This document shows, in pieces, positions 1-13,346 of a DNA stretch of 48,914 nucleotides; the stretch's first letter is position 1; each line of letters begins with the position of its first letter. The notes below the pieces were generated by a model. The model did not search any database, was not told the DNA's origin, and worked only from the letters and a program-made list of their open reading frames with translations. The stretch is taken from NCBI GenBank assembly GCA_947452785.1, contig CANGDZ010000020.1, forward strand, positions 1 to 48,914, read 5' to 3'. The DNA is from Comamonadaceae bacterium (lineage in GTDB: Bacteria > Pseudomonadota > Gammaproteobacteria > Burkholderiales > Burkholderiaceae_C). Both the position numbers and the translations under genes were made by a program.

Positions 1-400
1 CAAGCTGGTCGAGGGCAAGTTCCCCGATTACAACCGCGTCATCCCCAAAGGTCATCGCAACAACGTCACGCTGGGCCGCCAGGCCTTGCTGTCTTGCTTG
101 CAGCGCACCGCCATTTTGACCAGCGATAAGTTCAAAGGCGTGCGCCTGAACCTGGAGCCCGGCACCTTGCGTGTGGCCTCCACCAACGCCGAGCAAGAAG
201 AAGCCGTGGACGAACTCGACATCGATTACGGTGGCGACGCCATCGAAATCGGCTTCAACGTCACCTACATCATCGACGTGCTGGGCAATATGAGCCAAGA
301 CATGGTCCGCATCGATTTGGCCGATGGCAACAGCTCCGCGCTGATCACCATCCCGGAAAACGAAGACTTCAAATACGTGGTCATGCCGATGCGCATTTAA
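1..400 (+). CDS. dnaN: DNA polymerase III beta subunit (sliding clamp), 3' part
   Basis: The open frame runs in from the left edge (reading from base 2) and ends at TAA 398-400, so only the last ~132 residues are present. The visible part has the clamp's third-domain signatures: KFPDY near the start, the helix with SDKFKGVRL, and the C-terminal VVMPMRI, which matches the conserved MPMRL tail of the family. The clamp tethers polymerase III to DNA as a ring dimer. Being directly followed by gyrB fits the dnaA-dnaN-gyrB order beside the chromosomal origin, so oriC probably lies a short way to the left of the window (inference). Confidence 0.97.
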   Translation, partial: KLVEGKFPDYNRVIPKGHRNNVTLGRQALLSCLQRTAILTSDKFKGVRLNLEPGTLRVASTNAEQEEAVDELDIDYGGDAIEIGFNVTYIIDVLGNMSQDMVRIDLADGNSSALITIPENEDFKYVVMPMRI

Positions 401-429
401 GCCCCGGCCCCACCGACCTGCAGTCCATG

Positions 430-453
430 AAACCCGCGATACCTCGCGGGTTT
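430..453 (+). terminator. hairpin between dnaN and gyrB
   Basis: There is a perfect inverted repeat with 10-bp arms: AAACCCGCGA at 430-439, a 4-nt TACC loop, and TCGCGGGTTT at 444-453. The 3' arm ends in TTT but the following bases (CGGCC) are not U-rich, so it may be a weak or partial terminator or an attenuator that separates dnaN and gyrB expression. Confidence 0.6.
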
Positions 454-471
454 CGGCCATTCAAGAGATAG

Positions 472-3087
<2,616 letters not shown>

Positions 3088-3088
3088 T

Positions 3089-3925
3089 ATGAAAAAATGG
3101 GCCCTCCAATGCTTCGCAGCCATTGCAGTCACCTGCAGCGTCCTGCCGTTGCAAGCGCAAACATCACCGGTGCAAGTGCAATGGTTGGGGCAGTCGGCGT
3201 TCAAGATCACCTCGCCTGCGGGCAAGGTGATCATTACCGACCCCTGGCTTAAAGCCAATCCGCTGACACCGCCCGAATTCAAAACGCTGGAGAACCTGGG
3301 CAAAGTCGACGTGCTCTTGGTCACGCACGGTCACCTCGACCATTTCGCCGACGCGCCTGCCATTGCCAAGCTGAACAACGTGCCCATGTACGCGCCGGGG
3401 GACATGAATGCCAGCGTCGTCGCTTTGGGAATTCTGCCGCCTGCACTGGCGCCGCGTTTTAACAAATCGGGCACGGTGGAACCCACCCCGGGCATCAAAG
3501 TGACGGCCGTGCATGCCGAGCATTCGTCGGTCATCAACTGGAAAAACCCCAGCACCCAGCAAGACGAAATGCATGTGGGTGGTGAACCGGTGGGCTTCAT
3601 CATTGAGCTGGAAAACGGTTTCAAGATTTACCACATGGGCGACACGGGCTTGTTTGGTGACATGAAATTCATCGCCGAATATTACAAGCCCGATCTGGTG
3701 CTGATGCCCATTGGCGGCAACTTCACCATGGGCCCGCAAGATGCGGCCTATGCTGCGACCGAATTGCTGAAAATTCCGCATGTGATTGCCATGCATTACG
3801 GCGCCAACCCCTTAGCCAAAGGGACGCTGGCGCAATTCGTGGGTTTCATGAAAAACCCGCGAATCAAAGTCCATCCACTTAAGCCGGGTGAAGTGGCGAG
3901 TTTTTCGACGACCCAGGGCAATTGA
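3089..3925 (+). CDS. secreted metal-dependent hydrolase, metallo-beta-lactamase fold (UPF0173-like)
   Basis: The 278-residue product starts at ATG 3089, one base after the gyrB stop. The frame is open further upstream, but this start gives a clean signal peptide (MKKWALQCFAAIAV ... LPLQAQ). The zinc-binding motif THGHLDHFAD follows near residue 82, and later His and Asp residues sit in VHAEHSS and HMGDTGLFGD. This fits the small UPF0173 branch of the metallo-beta-lactamase superfamily. The substrate is unknown. The signal peptide suggests periplasmic localisation. Tight spacing suggests read-through from gyrB. Confidence 0.85.
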   Translation: MKKWALQCFAAIAVTCSVLPLQAQTSPVQVQWLGQSAFKITSPAGKVIITDPWLKANPLTPPEFKTLENLGKVDVLLVTHGHLDHFADAPAIAKLNNVPMYAPGDMNASVVALGILPPALAPRFNKSGTVEPTPGIKVTAVHAEHSSVINWKNPSTQQDEMHVGGEPVGFIIELENGFKIYHMGDTGLFGDMKFIAEYYKPDLVLMPIGGNFTMGPQDAAYAATELLKIPHVIAMHYGANPLAKGTLAQFVGFMKNPRIKVHPLKPGEVASFSTTQGN

Positions 3926-4559
3926 GACCCGGCGCTTGAGCACATTCGCCGTCATCGACTTTGAAACCACCGGCATTTCGCCCAATATGGGCGATCGCGC
4001 CACCGAAGTGGCGATTGTTTTGCTCGAAGACGGCAAGGTGGTGGACCGGTTTCAACGCCTTATGAATGCGGGTGTGCGGGTCAACAGTTTCATCACGCAG
4101 CTCACCGGCATCACCAACGAGATGGTGCAGGCTGCGCCACCCGCCGAGCAGGTGATGCGTGAAGCCGCGCGCTTTGTGGCGGGGCGGCCCATGGTGGCCC
4201 ACAACGCCGCGTTTGACCGTAAGTTCTGGCAGGCAGAACTCGCACGATGTGGCGAAGAATGGGCGCACCCGTTTGTCTGCACCTTGCTGCTTTCGCGCCG
4301 CTTGTACCCGCAGGCCGCGAATCACAAGTTAGGTACCTTGGCCGCGTTGCACCATTTGCCCGCAGCCGGCCGCGCCCACCGCGCTCTGGCCGATGCCGAA
4401 GTGGCCGCTTCCTTGCTGCTGCAAATGCAGCACGATCTGAAAACCCGTCACGGTTGTGCCGCGCCAGACCAAGCGTTGCTGATGGGCTTGCAGCGCACCA
4501 GTCGCCATTTGGTCGGAGGGTATTTGAAGCGCCAGGCAAGCGTGGTCTTAACAAGCTAA
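3888..4559 (+). CDS. DnaQ-like 3'-5' exonuclease (DEDD family)
   Basis: The protein has the three exonuclease motifs of the DnaQ/epsilon fold: VIDFETTGISP (Exo I, Asp and Glu), HNAAFDRKFW (Exo II) and HRALADAEVAASL (Exo III, His and Asp). The 223-residue call starts at GTG 3888, overlapping the previous gene by 38 bp. A TTG at 3936 (MSTFAVIDFETTG) would remove the overlap and still keep all motifs, and may be the real start. It lacks the polymerase-binding extension of true epsilon, so it is probably an auxiliary proofreading or repair nuclease. Confidence 0.85.
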   Translation: MKWRVFRRPRAIETRRLSTFAVIDFETTGISPNMGDRATEVAIVLLEDGKVVDRFQRLMNAGVRVNSFITQLTGITNEMVQAAPPAEQVMREAARFVAGRPMVAHNAAFDRKFWQAELARCGEEWAHPFVCTLLLSRRLYPQAANHKLGTLAALHHLPAAGRAHRALADAEVAASLLLQMQHDLKTRHGCAAPDQALLMGLQRTSRHLVGGYLKRQASVVLTS

Positions 4560-4597
4560 TAACGCTTCGTTATACGTGCTGCAGCAGGAGTATTTTC

Positions 4598-4900
4598 ATG
4601 CGGACCCTCTCACTCAAACTCGATGAACAGTCACGTGCCAAGGTACAGGCGGTGGCCAGCCAACAGGGGGTAACGCCCCACGCATTCATGGTGCGAGCCA
4701 TTAAGTCGGCTGTGGCGCAATCGGAGTTTGAAGGCGCGTGGGGTGCCCGCGCGATGCTGGCTCGGGCCAATATTGAGCAAACCGGCATGGTGGTGGATGG
4801 ATTGGCCATGGCCAAATACCTCAAAGACAAAATGCGTGGGCGACGCAGCCAGCGGCCAGCACCTCAAGTCCTTGAGCAGTTGTTGATTCAAGGCAAATAA
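4598..4900 (+). CDS. ribbon-helix-helix antitoxin (CopG/Arc type)
   Basis: The 100-residue protein starts at ATG 4598, preceded by a good ribosome site (GCAGGAG). The N-terminus MRTLSLKLDEQSRAKVQAV and the following helix (TPHAFMVRAIKSAV) look like a ribbon-helix-helix DNA-binding domain. The C-terminal half is the likely toxin-binding part. The gene is directly followed by a ParE/RelE-like reading frame, the usual order of such toxin-antitoxin pairs. The family call is by pattern; the antitoxin role is inferred from the neighbour. Confidence 0.7.
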   Translation: MRTLSLKLDEQSRAKVQAVASQQGVTPHAFMVRAIKSAVAQSEFEGAWGARAMLARANIEQTGMVVDGLAMAKYLKDKMRGRRSQRPAPQVLEQLLIQGK

Positions 4901-4901
4901 C

Positions 4902-5187
4902 GTGAATTTTTCACCCACCCGAAGCGGCTGATGACCTTGAGAAACTGGTCGATTTTCTGCTGCGCAGCAAACCCGAATTTGCCATTGAGACAGTAGACCT
5001 CGTGCTGGACGCTTTGTCTGTTTCGGAGCGACACCCGCTCATTGGGAGGTCCGTTGCCCATGGTTTGCGTGAACTGGTGATCTCCCGAGGTCAATCGGGA
5101 TATTTGGCGCTTTACGCTTATGACGCGACAACTGACGTGGTGTTTGTATTGGCCATTCGACATCAACGCGAACAAGACTGCCACTGA
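4902..5187 (+). pseudogene. ParE/RelE-like toxin disrupted by a 4-bp tandem duplication
   Basis: The C-terminal frame encodes a typical ParE/RelE toxin ending (HPLIGRSV, ELVISRGQSGYLALY, VFVLAIRHQRE). The expected start is GTG 4902, two bases after the antitoxin stop, reading VNFSP. It then meets a tandem ACCC duplication (4913-4916 and 4917-4920) and stops early at a TGA. Removing one ACCC copy restores an uninterrupted toxin N-terminus, VNFSPEAADDLEKLVDFLL. As written, the toxin can only start at a rare ATT (4906), or at GTG 4999 or TTG 5002, which would lose the first third. It is probably inactive, unless the duplication is a sequencing error or a reversible change. Confidence 0.7.
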
Positions 5188-5211
5188 GCGCTTCACAGTC
5201 AGACACTCACT

Positions 5212-7170
5212 TCAGTTCAGCCGGATGTTCGACTTGTTACGCGGTTGGCCAATCGGCGCTTGGGCCTGGCCTTTTTGCGCGGCGGCCATGTCTTCTTCGC
5301 TGGGGTATTGGTCGAGTAACCAGTAGTCAAAAACCCGGCGCGCAATGGGGGCGGCCTGGGCTGCGCCAAAACCCGCGTTCTCGACGATCACGGCCAGGGC
5401 GATTTTGGGGTTTTCAGCCGGTGCAAAAGCCATATACAGGGCGTGATCGCGTTGATGCTCTTCCAACTTGCCTGCGTTGTACTTGTCTTTTTGGCCAATG
5501 GTCACCGCTTGCGCTGTGCCGGTTTTGCCTGCGCTTTGGTAACCTGCACCAGCAAACACGCGGGCGGAAGTGCCTTCGCGCACCACCCCGACCAAGCCTT
5601 TGTGCACCACGGCCACATGCTCGGGGTTGTAACCTAGGTTCACAGGGGGCGCCGTTTCGACCGGCAAATTAGCGTGGCTCAGCGCATCTTGTGTCGCCAT
5701 GACCAGACGCGGTGTGTGCTTGATGCCGCCTTGGGCCAAGGTGGCGGTGGCATGCGCGAGTTGCAACATGGTGAAGGCGTTGTAGCCCTGGCCAATGCCC
5801 AATGAGATGGTTTCGCCGGCATACCACTTTTGTTGCTCGGCGCGCTTGTAGGTGTTGCGCTTCCACTCGGTGCTGGGCAGCACGCCGCGCACTTCGCCAG
5901 GCAGGTCTAGCCCGGTGGATTGGCCAAAGCCCAGCGGTTTCATGAAGTCGTGAATGGTGTCCACGCCCAAGTCATTAGCAAGGGAGTAGTAGTACACGTT
6001 GCTGGACAACACAATGGAGCGCACCATGTCGACCGGGCCAAGACCGCCGTCGCCGTGGCTGCGGAAGGTGTGATTGCCAAAGGTCCACGAGCCGTTGTCG
6101 TTGATGATGGCACTGGCGCTGCGCTTGCCGGTGGTCAACGCCGCCATGGCCATGAACGGCTTGTAGGTGGATCCGGGCGGGTAGGTGCCGCGCAAGGCCC
6201 GATTGAGCAGGGGTTTGTCGATGGATTCGCTCAACGCTTTCCAGTTTTCGACGTCAATGCCTTCGACAAACAGGTTCGGATCAAACGTGGGTTTGCTCAC
6301 GAAGGCCAGCACTTCGCCGCTGCTCGGGTCGATCGCGACCAGGGCGCCGCGGCGGTTGCCAAACAGGTCTTCCACCATTTTTTGAAGCTTGATATCGATC
6401 GTCAGCACCACGTTCTGACCCGGCGTGGCCGGGTGGCTGGCCAAGCGGCGCACGGCCCGGCCACCGGCCGAGGTTTCGATTTCTTGCACGCCGGTGATGC
6501 CGTGCAGCGCACGCTCGTAGCGCTGCTCCACGCCCAGCTTGCCGATGTATTCGGTGCCCCGGTAATTGCCTTCTTCGTCTTCGTCGCTCAGTCGTTCTTT
6601 TTCTTTGGGGTTGATGCGGCCGATATAGCCAATCACGTGACTGGCCAAATCGCCAAAGGGGTATTGCCGGAACAAACGCGCTTTGACTTCCACGCCCGGA
6701 AAGCGATAGTGCTGTGCAGAAAACCGGGCCACTTCGGTGTCGGTCAGGCGGGTGCGAATGGGCAGGGAATCAAAGCCTTTGGATTCGTCGCGCATTCGCT
6801 TGAAGCGTTTTTTGTCGCGTGCCTGGATGTCGATGATTTGCGCCAGGCCTTCGATGGTGGCGTCCACGTCGTCGACTTTGGCTGGCGTGATCTCCAAGGT
6901 GTAGGCCGAGTAGTTGCTGGCCAAGACTTCGCCATTGCGGTCAAAAATAATGCCCCTCGTTGGCACCGTGGGAATGATGGCAGTGCGGTTATCTTCGGCT
7001 TGTTCTTGCAGGTCTTCATGCCGCACCACTTGCAAATACACCAAGCGCGCAATCAGCAAGCCAAAGCAGACGATGACCAGCGCCTGGGTGGCGACCACAC
7101 GGCCGCGGAATTTGTGAATTTCCAGTCTCGAATTTCGCAGTTCGGCCAGCGAGGGCAACCAGAAGGCCAT
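5212..7170 (-). CDS. mrdA: penicillin-binding protein 2 (peptidoglycan transpeptidase)
   Basis: The 652-residue class B PBP cross-links peptidoglycan during cell elongation as part of the Rod complex. One membrane segment is visible (about residues 25-48), followed by the pedestal region (TRGIIFDRNG). The transpeptidase domain has the three catalytic motifs: STYK at 334-337, SSN at 389-391 and KTG at 549-551. It starts at ATG 7170, one base after the mreD stop, as the last gene of mreBCD-mrdA. rodA, which often follows in other proteobacteria, is not here; the next feature is the convergent broken toxin. Confidence 0.97.
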   Translation of the reverse strand: MAFWLPSLAELRNSRLEIHKFRGRVVATQALVIVCFGLLIARLVYLQVVRHEDLQEQAEDNRTAIIPTVPTRGIIFDRNGEVLASNYSAYTLEITPAKVDDVDATIEGLAQIIDIQARDKKRFKRMRDESKGFDSLPIRTRLTDTEVARFSAQHYRFPGVEVKARLFRQYPFGDLASHVIGYIGRINPKEKERLSDEDEEGNYRGTEYIGKLGVEQRYERALHGITGVQEIETSAGGRAVRRLASHPATPGQNVVLTIDIKLQKMVEDLFGNRRGALVAIDPSSGEVLAFVSKPTFDPNLFVEGIDVENWKALSESIDKPLLNRALRGTYPPGSTYKPFMAMAALTTGKRSASAIINDNGSWTFGNHTFRSHGDGGLGPVDMVRSIVLSSNVYYYSLANDLGVDTIHDFMKPLGFGQSTGLDLPGEVRGVLPSTEWKRNTYKRAEQQKWYAGETISLGIGQGYNAFTMLQLAHATATLAQGGIKHTPRLVMATQDALSHANLPVETAPPVNLGYNPEHVAVVHKGLVGVVREGTSARVFAGAGYQSAGKTGTAQAVTIGQKDKYNAGKLEEHQRDHALYMAFAPAENPKIALAVIVENAGFGAAQAAPIARRVFDYWLLDQYPSEEDMAAAQKGQAQAPIGQPRNKSNIRLN

Positions 7171-7171
7171 G

Positions 7172-7693
7172 TCAGAGCGTGCGGTTCAAAGGCGAAGACC
7201 GGTCACGCCGCTGCGGAATAAGTAGCACCGTGCTCAACAGGGGCCACAGCAGGGCTTGAATCAAGGGCGCCAGCAGCAAACTCCAGTTGGCCATGGGGTG
7301 GCCTGCTAACAGGTGGATCAGCCATTCCGCCAAGGTGGCCATGGCAAACAAGGGCAAGACCTGGATGGATTGCTGTTGCACCGGAAACCACAGCAGACGC
7401 CGATGCATGAGGACGGCGCCAAAACACAACAAGGTGTAGGCCAAGGCGTTCTGGCCGAGCAAGGTGGACTCGTGCACGTCCATCATCAGGCCGAAGATAA
7501 ACGCCGCGCCCATGCCCACCCGCCGGGGTTGGTGCACGCTCCAAAAGACCAGGGTCATCGCCAACAGGTCGGGCGTCCAGAAATAGTTGCCCAAGCCCAT
7601 CAGCATGTGCAGGATCAGCGCCACGAACAGACTGAACCAGATGAAGCTCGGGTTGACCCGTGCCAGCAGCGGCTTGCCGCGTTCCATGATCAT
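7172..7693 (-). CDS. mreD: rod shape-determining protein MreD
   Basis: The 173-residue protein is very hydrophobic, with about five or six membrane segments (for example FSLFVALILHMLMGL and WSLLLAPLIQALLWPLLSTV), and fits MreD in length and position. It is an inner-membrane member of the elongation complex with MreC, RodA and PBP2. Its ATG at 7693 overlaps the mreC stop in an ATGA arrangement, which suggests translational coupling. A second in-frame ATG follows two codons later. Confidence 0.93.
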   Translation of the reverse strand: MIMERGKPLLARVNPSFIWFSLFVALILHMLMGLGNYFWTPDLLAMTLVFWSVHQPRRVGMGAAFIFGLMMDVHESTLLGQNALAYTLLCFGAVLMHRRLLWFPVQQQSIQVLPLFAMATLAEWLIHLLAGHPMANWSLLLAPLIQALLWPLLSTVLLIPQRRDRSSPLNRTL

Positions 7694-8655
7694 GGCAGGG
7701 CTCCTGTGGGGGCGTTGTCGGCGCTGGGCGTGACGTCTTTGAGGCCATCGCGTTTTTTGCCCCGCAGCGGTTTGGGCGCGACCTCCACGGGCGGTGGCGC
7801 TAACTCTTTGGCTTGCTGCAACACCAGCAGGTGCCGCCCAACCTTGTGGGCCAGAGGCTCTGCATGAATGCGGGCAAACGCCGCGTCAGTGCGCCGTTCA
7901 ATGTGGCTGATGGTCGCCACATGCAAGCCGGCGGGGTAGACCCCGTCAATGCCGCTGGTGGTGAGCAGGTCGCCCACTTGCACATCGGCGCCGGGCGGTA
8001 CAAAGCGCAACTCCAGCGCCCCGTCCGCATGGCCCGGATTGCCAAAAGCTACATTGCGCTCGCCGGTGCGCGCGTTCATGACGGGAATGCTTTGGTCGCG
8101 GTCGGTCAGCAATGTGACTTCACTGACCCAGGGGTAGACGCGGGTGACTTGGCCCAAGATGCCGGAGCCGTCAAGTACCGGCGAACCTGCGGCAATGCCG
8201 CTGGTGGCGCCCTTGTCAATCACCAGGCGTTGGCTGTACGGGTCTGGAGTTTCATAGAGCACCTGAACCGCCTGTGTGCTCACTGGCAGCCGGGGGCGCA
8301 AGTCCAAGAGTTTGCGCAGTTGGTCGTTTTCAAGTTGCAGTTGCGCCACTTGTTGCTGTTTCAGCGTGTCGAGCGTCAGCTTTTTGTCACTTTGCGCCGC
8401 CAGATCGCGTGCTTCTTGCAACGAAATGAAGAAGCTGCCCACATGCTCTGCGGCATGCAAGGGTTGCAACACCAACCATTGCAAGGGCGTCATGGCTGTG
8501 GCCAGGCCTGCGCGCAAGGGGTTGGTGATTTTGAAACGTTCGTCTGAAACCATCAGTAACACCGCCAACAAGCCAAAAAAGGCCACTTTGGACAAGGCTG
8601 AAGCGCCCTGCCTGAAAAAAGGCGGGGGCGTATGGTCAATCGACTCCAAAGACAT
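7690..8655 (-). CDS. mreC: rod shape-determining protein MreC
   Basis: The 321-residue protein has one N-terminal membrane segment (VAFFGLLAVLLMVS) and then a coiled-coil stretch (about residues 75-120, rich in L, Q and K). The periplasmic MreC core follows, with RLVIDKGATSGI, VLDGSGILGQV and DLLTTSGIDGVYPAG. It scaffolds PBP2 and MreB across the inner membrane. It lies between mreB (62 bp upstream) and mreD (4-bp overlap). The last ~45 residues are a low-complexity basic and proline-rich tail. Confidence 0.95.
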   Translation of the reverse strand: MSLESIDHTPPPFFRQGASALSKVAFFGLLAVLLMVSDERFKITNPLRAGLATAMTPLQWLVLQPLHAAEHVGSFFISLQEARDLAAQSDKKLTLDTLKQQQVAQLQLENDQLRKLLDLRPRLPVSTQAVQVLYETPDPYSQRLVIDKGATSGIAAGSPVLDGSGILGQVTRVYPWVSEVTLLTDRDQSIPVMNARTGERNVAFGNPGHADGALELRFVPPGADVQVGDLLTTSGIDGVYPAGLHVATISHIERRTDAAFARIHAEPLAHKVGRHLLVLQQAKELAPPPVEVAPKPLRGKKRDGLKDVTPSADNAPTGALP

Positions 8656-8716
8656 GGGGTGCGTGATCAGGCGGTGGTGGACAGGGTGGGTGAAAGTCCA
8701 CGCACCCGGCCAGGGT

Positions 8717-9967
<1,251 letters not shown>

Positions 9968-10267
9968 ATGTCATTGACCTCTCAGGACATCGACCGCATT
10001 GCCAATTTGGCGCGTTTGGAACTTCAACCGGATGAAGCCGAGCGCATGCGGGCCCAAATCAACGGCTTTTTTGGCATTGTCGAAGCCATGCAGGCGGTGG
10101 ACACCACGGGCATCGTGCCCATGGCGCATCCTGTGGCTGCCATCCAGGACATCACCTTGCGTCTGCGCCCCGATGTGGCCAGCGAACCCAATCAACGCGA
10201 ACTGAACCAGCGCAGCGCCCCGGCCGTGGAACGCGGCTTGTTTTTGGTCCCGAAAGTCATTGAGTAA
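9968..10267 (+). CDS. gatC: Asp-tRNA(Asn)/Glu-tRNA(Gln) amidotransferase subunit C
   Basis: The 99-residue protein matches GatC ([19 protein letters not shown] at the start and [16 protein letters not shown] at the end). GatC acts as the belt that holds GatA and GatB together in the transamidosome that makes Gln-tRNA(Gln) or Asn-tRNA(Asn). It is the first gene of gatCAB, with only 3 bp to gatA. Confidence 0.96.
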   Translation: MSLTSQDIDRIANLARLELQPDEAERMRAQINGFFGIVEAMQAVDTTGIVPMAHPVAAIQDITLRLRPDVASEPNQRELNQRSAPAVERGLFLVPKVIE

Positions 10268-10270
10268 GCC

Positions 10271-11731
10271 ATGAGCGATTTGCACACCCTGAGCGTGAAA
10301 GCGCTCGCCGAGAGCTTGCGCAGCAAGCAAGTCAGCGCGGTCGAAGTGGCGACGCGCTTTTTGGCGCGCACTGGCGGCAACCCGCACAACGCCTTTTTGG
10401 ACATCGACAGCGAAGTCACGATGGCCCAAGCCCGCGCCTCTGACGCGAAATTGGCCGCTGGCACCGCAGGCCCGCTCGAGGGCGTGCCCGTGGCGCACAA
10501 AGACGTGTTTGTGACGCGTGATTTCGTCACCACCGCCGGCTCCAAAATTCTGCAAGGCTACCGCTCGCCGTTTGACGCCACCGTGGTGCAGCGCTTGGCG
10601 CAAGCCGGCATGGTCACCGTGGGCAAGCTCAACTGCGACGAGTTTGCCATGGGCTCGGCCAACGAAAACTCTGCTTATGGCGCCGTGACCAACCCTTGGG
10701 ACACCGCCCGCGTGCCCGGCGGCTCGTCGGGCGGCAGCGCCGCAGCCGTGGCTGCGCGCCTGGTGCCTGCGGCCACCGGCACCGACACCGGCGGTTCGAT
10801 TCGCCAACCGGCCAGCTTTTGCGGCATCACCGGCATCAAGCCGACCTATGGCCGCGCCAGCCGCTACGGCATGATCGCCTACGCCTCCAGCCTGGACCAA
10901 GCCGGCCCCATGGCCCGCAGCGCCGAAGACTGCGCCCTGTTGCTGAGCGCCATGTGCGGCGCTGACATCGACCGCGATTCGACCTCGCTGGACATGCCCA
11001 GTGAAGACTTCAGTGCCTCGCTGAACGGCTCGATCGAAGGCTTGCGCATTGGCGTGCCGAAAGAGTTTTTTGGTGAAGGCCTGCACGCCGATGTGCGCGC
11101 CGCGCTGGACGCTGCTCTGCGCGAATACGAAAAGCTCGGCGCTAAGCTGGTGCCCATCAGCCTGCCGCGCACCGAGTTGTCGATTCCCGTTTACTACATC
11201 ATTGCCCCGGCCGAAGCCAGCTCCAACTTGAGCCGTTTTGACGGCGTGAAGTTTGGCCACCGCGCCAAGGACTATGTGGACTTGGTGGACATGTACAAAA
11301 AAACCCGCGCCGAAGGCTTTGGTAACGAAGTCAAGCGCCGCATCATGACTGGCGCCTATGTGCTGAGCCACGGCTACTACGACGCCTACTACCTGCAAGC
11401 GCAAAAGATCCGCCGCATGATTGCCGACGACTTTCAAAACGCCTTCAAAGAATGCGATGTGATCGCTGGCCCCGTGGCCCCGAGCGTGGCCTGGAAGTTG
11501 GGCGAGAACGCGGGCGACCCGGTGGCCGACTACTTGGCCGACATCTTCACTCTGCCAGCATCCCTGGCCGGACTGCCCGGCATGAGCTTGCCTGCAGGCT
11601 TTGGCGCCAGCGGCATGCCCGTGGGCATGCAATTGATTGGCAACTACTTCAAAGAAGCCCAGTTGCTGAACGCGGCGCACCGCTTGCAGCAAGCCACCGA
11701 TTTCCACCTTCGCCAGCCGGAGGGCATTTGA
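10271..11731 (+). CDS. gatA: Asp-tRNA(Asn)/Glu-tRNA(Gln) amidotransferase subunit A
   Basis: The 486-residue amidase-signature enzyme hydrolyses glutamine to supply ammonia to GatB. The Ser-cisSer-Lys triad is visible: Lys77 in VAHKDVF, Ser152 in the [11 protein letters not shown] signature and Ser176 in [10 protein letters not shown]. The length fits the family. It lies between gatC and gatB with a single base before the gatB start. Confidence 0.97.
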   Translation: MSDLHTLSVKALAESLRSKQVSAVEVATRFLARTGGNPHNAFLDIDSEVTMAQARASDAKLAAGTAGPLEGVPVAHKDVFVTRDFVTTAGSKILQGYRSPFDATVVQRLAQAGMVTVGKLNCDEFAMGSANENSAYGAVTNPWDTARVPGGSSGGSAAAVAARLVPAATGTDTGGSIRQPASFCGITGIKPTYGRASRYGMIAYASSLDQAGPMARSAEDCALLLSAMCGADIDRDSTSLDMPSEDFSASLNGSIEGLRIGVPKEFFGEGLHADVRAALDAALREYEKLGAKLVPISLPRTELSIPVYYIIAPAEASSNLSRFDGVKFGHRAKDYVDLVDMYKKTRAEGFGNEVKRRIMTGAYVLSHGYYDAYYLQAQKIRRMIADDFQNAFKECDVIAGPVAPSVAWKLGENAGDPVADYLADIFTLPASLAGLPGMSLPAGFGASGMPVGMQLIGNYFKEAQLLNAAHRLQQATDFHLRQPEGI

Positions 11732-11732
11732 T

Positions 11733-13217
11733 ATGACCGCTAAATTAGTCCAAGGCTACGAAGTCGTCATCGGCTTTGAAACGCACACCCAACTCTCCAC
11801 ACAGAGCAAAATTTTCAGCCGCGCCTCGGTGGCGTTTGGCGCCGAGCCCAACACGCAAGCCTGCGCGGTGGACATGGCCCTGCCCGGCACGCTGCCGGTG
11901 ATGAACGTGGGCGCGGTGGAGCGCGCCATCGAGTTCGGCCTGGCGGTGAATTCGCACATTGCCGAGCGCAGCATCTTTGCGCGCAAAAACTACTTCTACC
12001 CCGACCTGCCCAAGGGCTACCAGATCAGCCAGTTTGAGATTCCGGTGGTGCAAGGCGGCGAGGTGTCGTTCTTCATGGAAGAGGGTAAGGAAACCGTGCG
12101 CAAAACCGTGCGCCTGGAGCGTGCCCACCTGGAAGAAGACGCGGGCAAATCGCTGCACGAAGACTCAGCATTAGGAGGTGGAGGCCAATCCGGCATTGAC
12201 TTGAACCGCGCCGGCACGCCGCTGCTGGAAATCGTCACCCAGCCCGACATGCGCTCCAGCGACGAAGCTGTGGCCTATGCCAAAGAGCTGCACAAGATCG
12301 TGACCTGGGTCGGCATCTGCGATGGCAACATGCAAGAAGGCAGTTTCCGTTGCGACGCCAACGTCTCGGTGCGCAAGCCCGGTGGCGAGTTGGGCACGCG
12401 CCGCGAGATCAAGAACCTGAACAGCTTCAAGTTCATGCAGCAAGCCATCGACTACGAAGTGCGTTGGCAAATTGACCAGATCGAAGACGGCCACGCCATC
12501 CAGCAAGCCACGGTGCTGTTCGACCCCGACACGGGCGAGACCCGCGCCATGCGCACCAAGGAAGACGCTGCCGACTACCGTTACTTTCCTGACCCAGACC
12601 TGCCCCCTTTGGTGATTGGCCGCGATTGGGTAGAGCGCGTGCGCAGCGCAATGGCCGAGCTGCCGCGCGTGATGGCCGAGCGTTTTGTCAAAGACTACGC
12701 ACTGCCCGAATACGACGCCACCCAACTGACGCAAAGCAAAGCGGTCGCTGCCTACTTTGAGGCCACAGCCCAAGCCTGCGGCCAGGCCAAACTGGCCAGC
12801 AACTGGATCATGGGTGAAGTCTCTCGCCGGCTGAACGCCAGCGAGATGGGCATCGAGCAAACCCCGGTGAGCGCCGCGCAACTGGCCGCCTTGATTGGCC
12901 GCATCAGCGACAACACCATCAGCAACAACGCGGCGCGCCAGGTGTTTGAAGGCCTCTGGAATAAAGAAGGCCCCTCCGGTAGCGAGGGCGATATCGACGC
13001 CCTTATCGAAGCCAAAGGCCTCAAGCAGATGAACGACACCGGCGAGCTGGAAAAAATCATCGACGACGTGCTGGCCGCCCATCCCAAGAACGTGGAAGAG
13101 TTCAAGGCGGGCAACGCCAAAGCGCTGAACGGTTTGGTGGGCCCCATCATGAAGGCCAGCAAGGGCAAGGCCAATCCGGGACAAGTTAATGCGCTGTTGA
13201 TGAAGAAGTTGGTGTGA
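11733..13217 (+). CDS. gatB: Asp-tRNA(Asn)/Glu-tRNA(Gln) amidotransferase subunit B
   Basis: The 494-residue protein activates the mischarged tRNA and amidates it. It shows the GatB opening ([13 protein letters not shown]), the glutamine-pathway signature region ([29 protein letters not shown]), the [13 protein letters not shown] segment, and the C-terminal YqeY-like tail ([16 protein letters not shown]). It is the last gene of gatCAB. No hairpin terminator is visible in the 129 bp after it. Confidence 0.97.
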   Translation: MTAKLVQGYEVVIGFETHTQLSTQSKIFSRASVAFGAEPNTQACAVDMALPGTLPVMNVGAVERAIEFGLAVNSHIAERSIFARKNYFYPDLPKGYQISQFEIPVVQGGEVSFFMEEGKETVRKTVRLERAHLEEDAGKSLHEDSALGGGGQSGIDLNRAGTPLLEIVTQPDMRSSDEAVAYAKELHKIVTWVGICDGNMQEGSFRCDANVSVRKPGGELGTRREIKNLNSFKFMQQAIDYEVRWQIDQIEDGHAIQQATVLFDPDTGETRAMRTKEDAADYRYFPDPDLPPLVIGRDWVERVRSAMAELPRVMAERFVKDYALPEYDATQLTQSKAVAAYFEATAQACGQAKLASNWIMGEVSRRLNASEMGIEQTPVSAAQLAALIGRISDNTISNNAARQVFEGLWNKEGPSGSEGDIDALIEAKGLKQMNDTGELEKIIDDVLAAHPKNVEEFKAGNAKALNGLVGPIMKASKGKANPGQVNALLMKKLV

Positions 13218-13346
13218 TCGTTTGAAGTTTGACTTGCCGATTTAATCGATGGAACAAAGAGAATCAACACAGGTGGATTCGGGTCGAGAGTGACACACCT
13301 ATGGGCCTAATACTTACGGAAATATACGGTAGTTTTCTGGCTGGAG

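Noticed and set aside
5920..7221. A 433-codon plus-strand frame across mrdA
   Set aside because: It is antisense to the clear PBP2 frame with all three catalytic motifs; the product looks like a codon-bias shadow.
8656..8716. GC-rich partial inverted repeat between mreC and mreB as a terminator or attenuator
   Set aside because: The arms pair imperfectly and no T-run follows; it is likely chance in GC-rich DNA.
9971..11707. A 578-codon open frame on the minus strand
   Set aside because: It is antisense to gatC and gatA, with a composition typical of shadow frames (rich in H, G, A, R and V) and no recognisable motif.
12171..13184. A 337-codon minus-strand frame in gatB
   Set aside because: It is a shadow frame of gatB.
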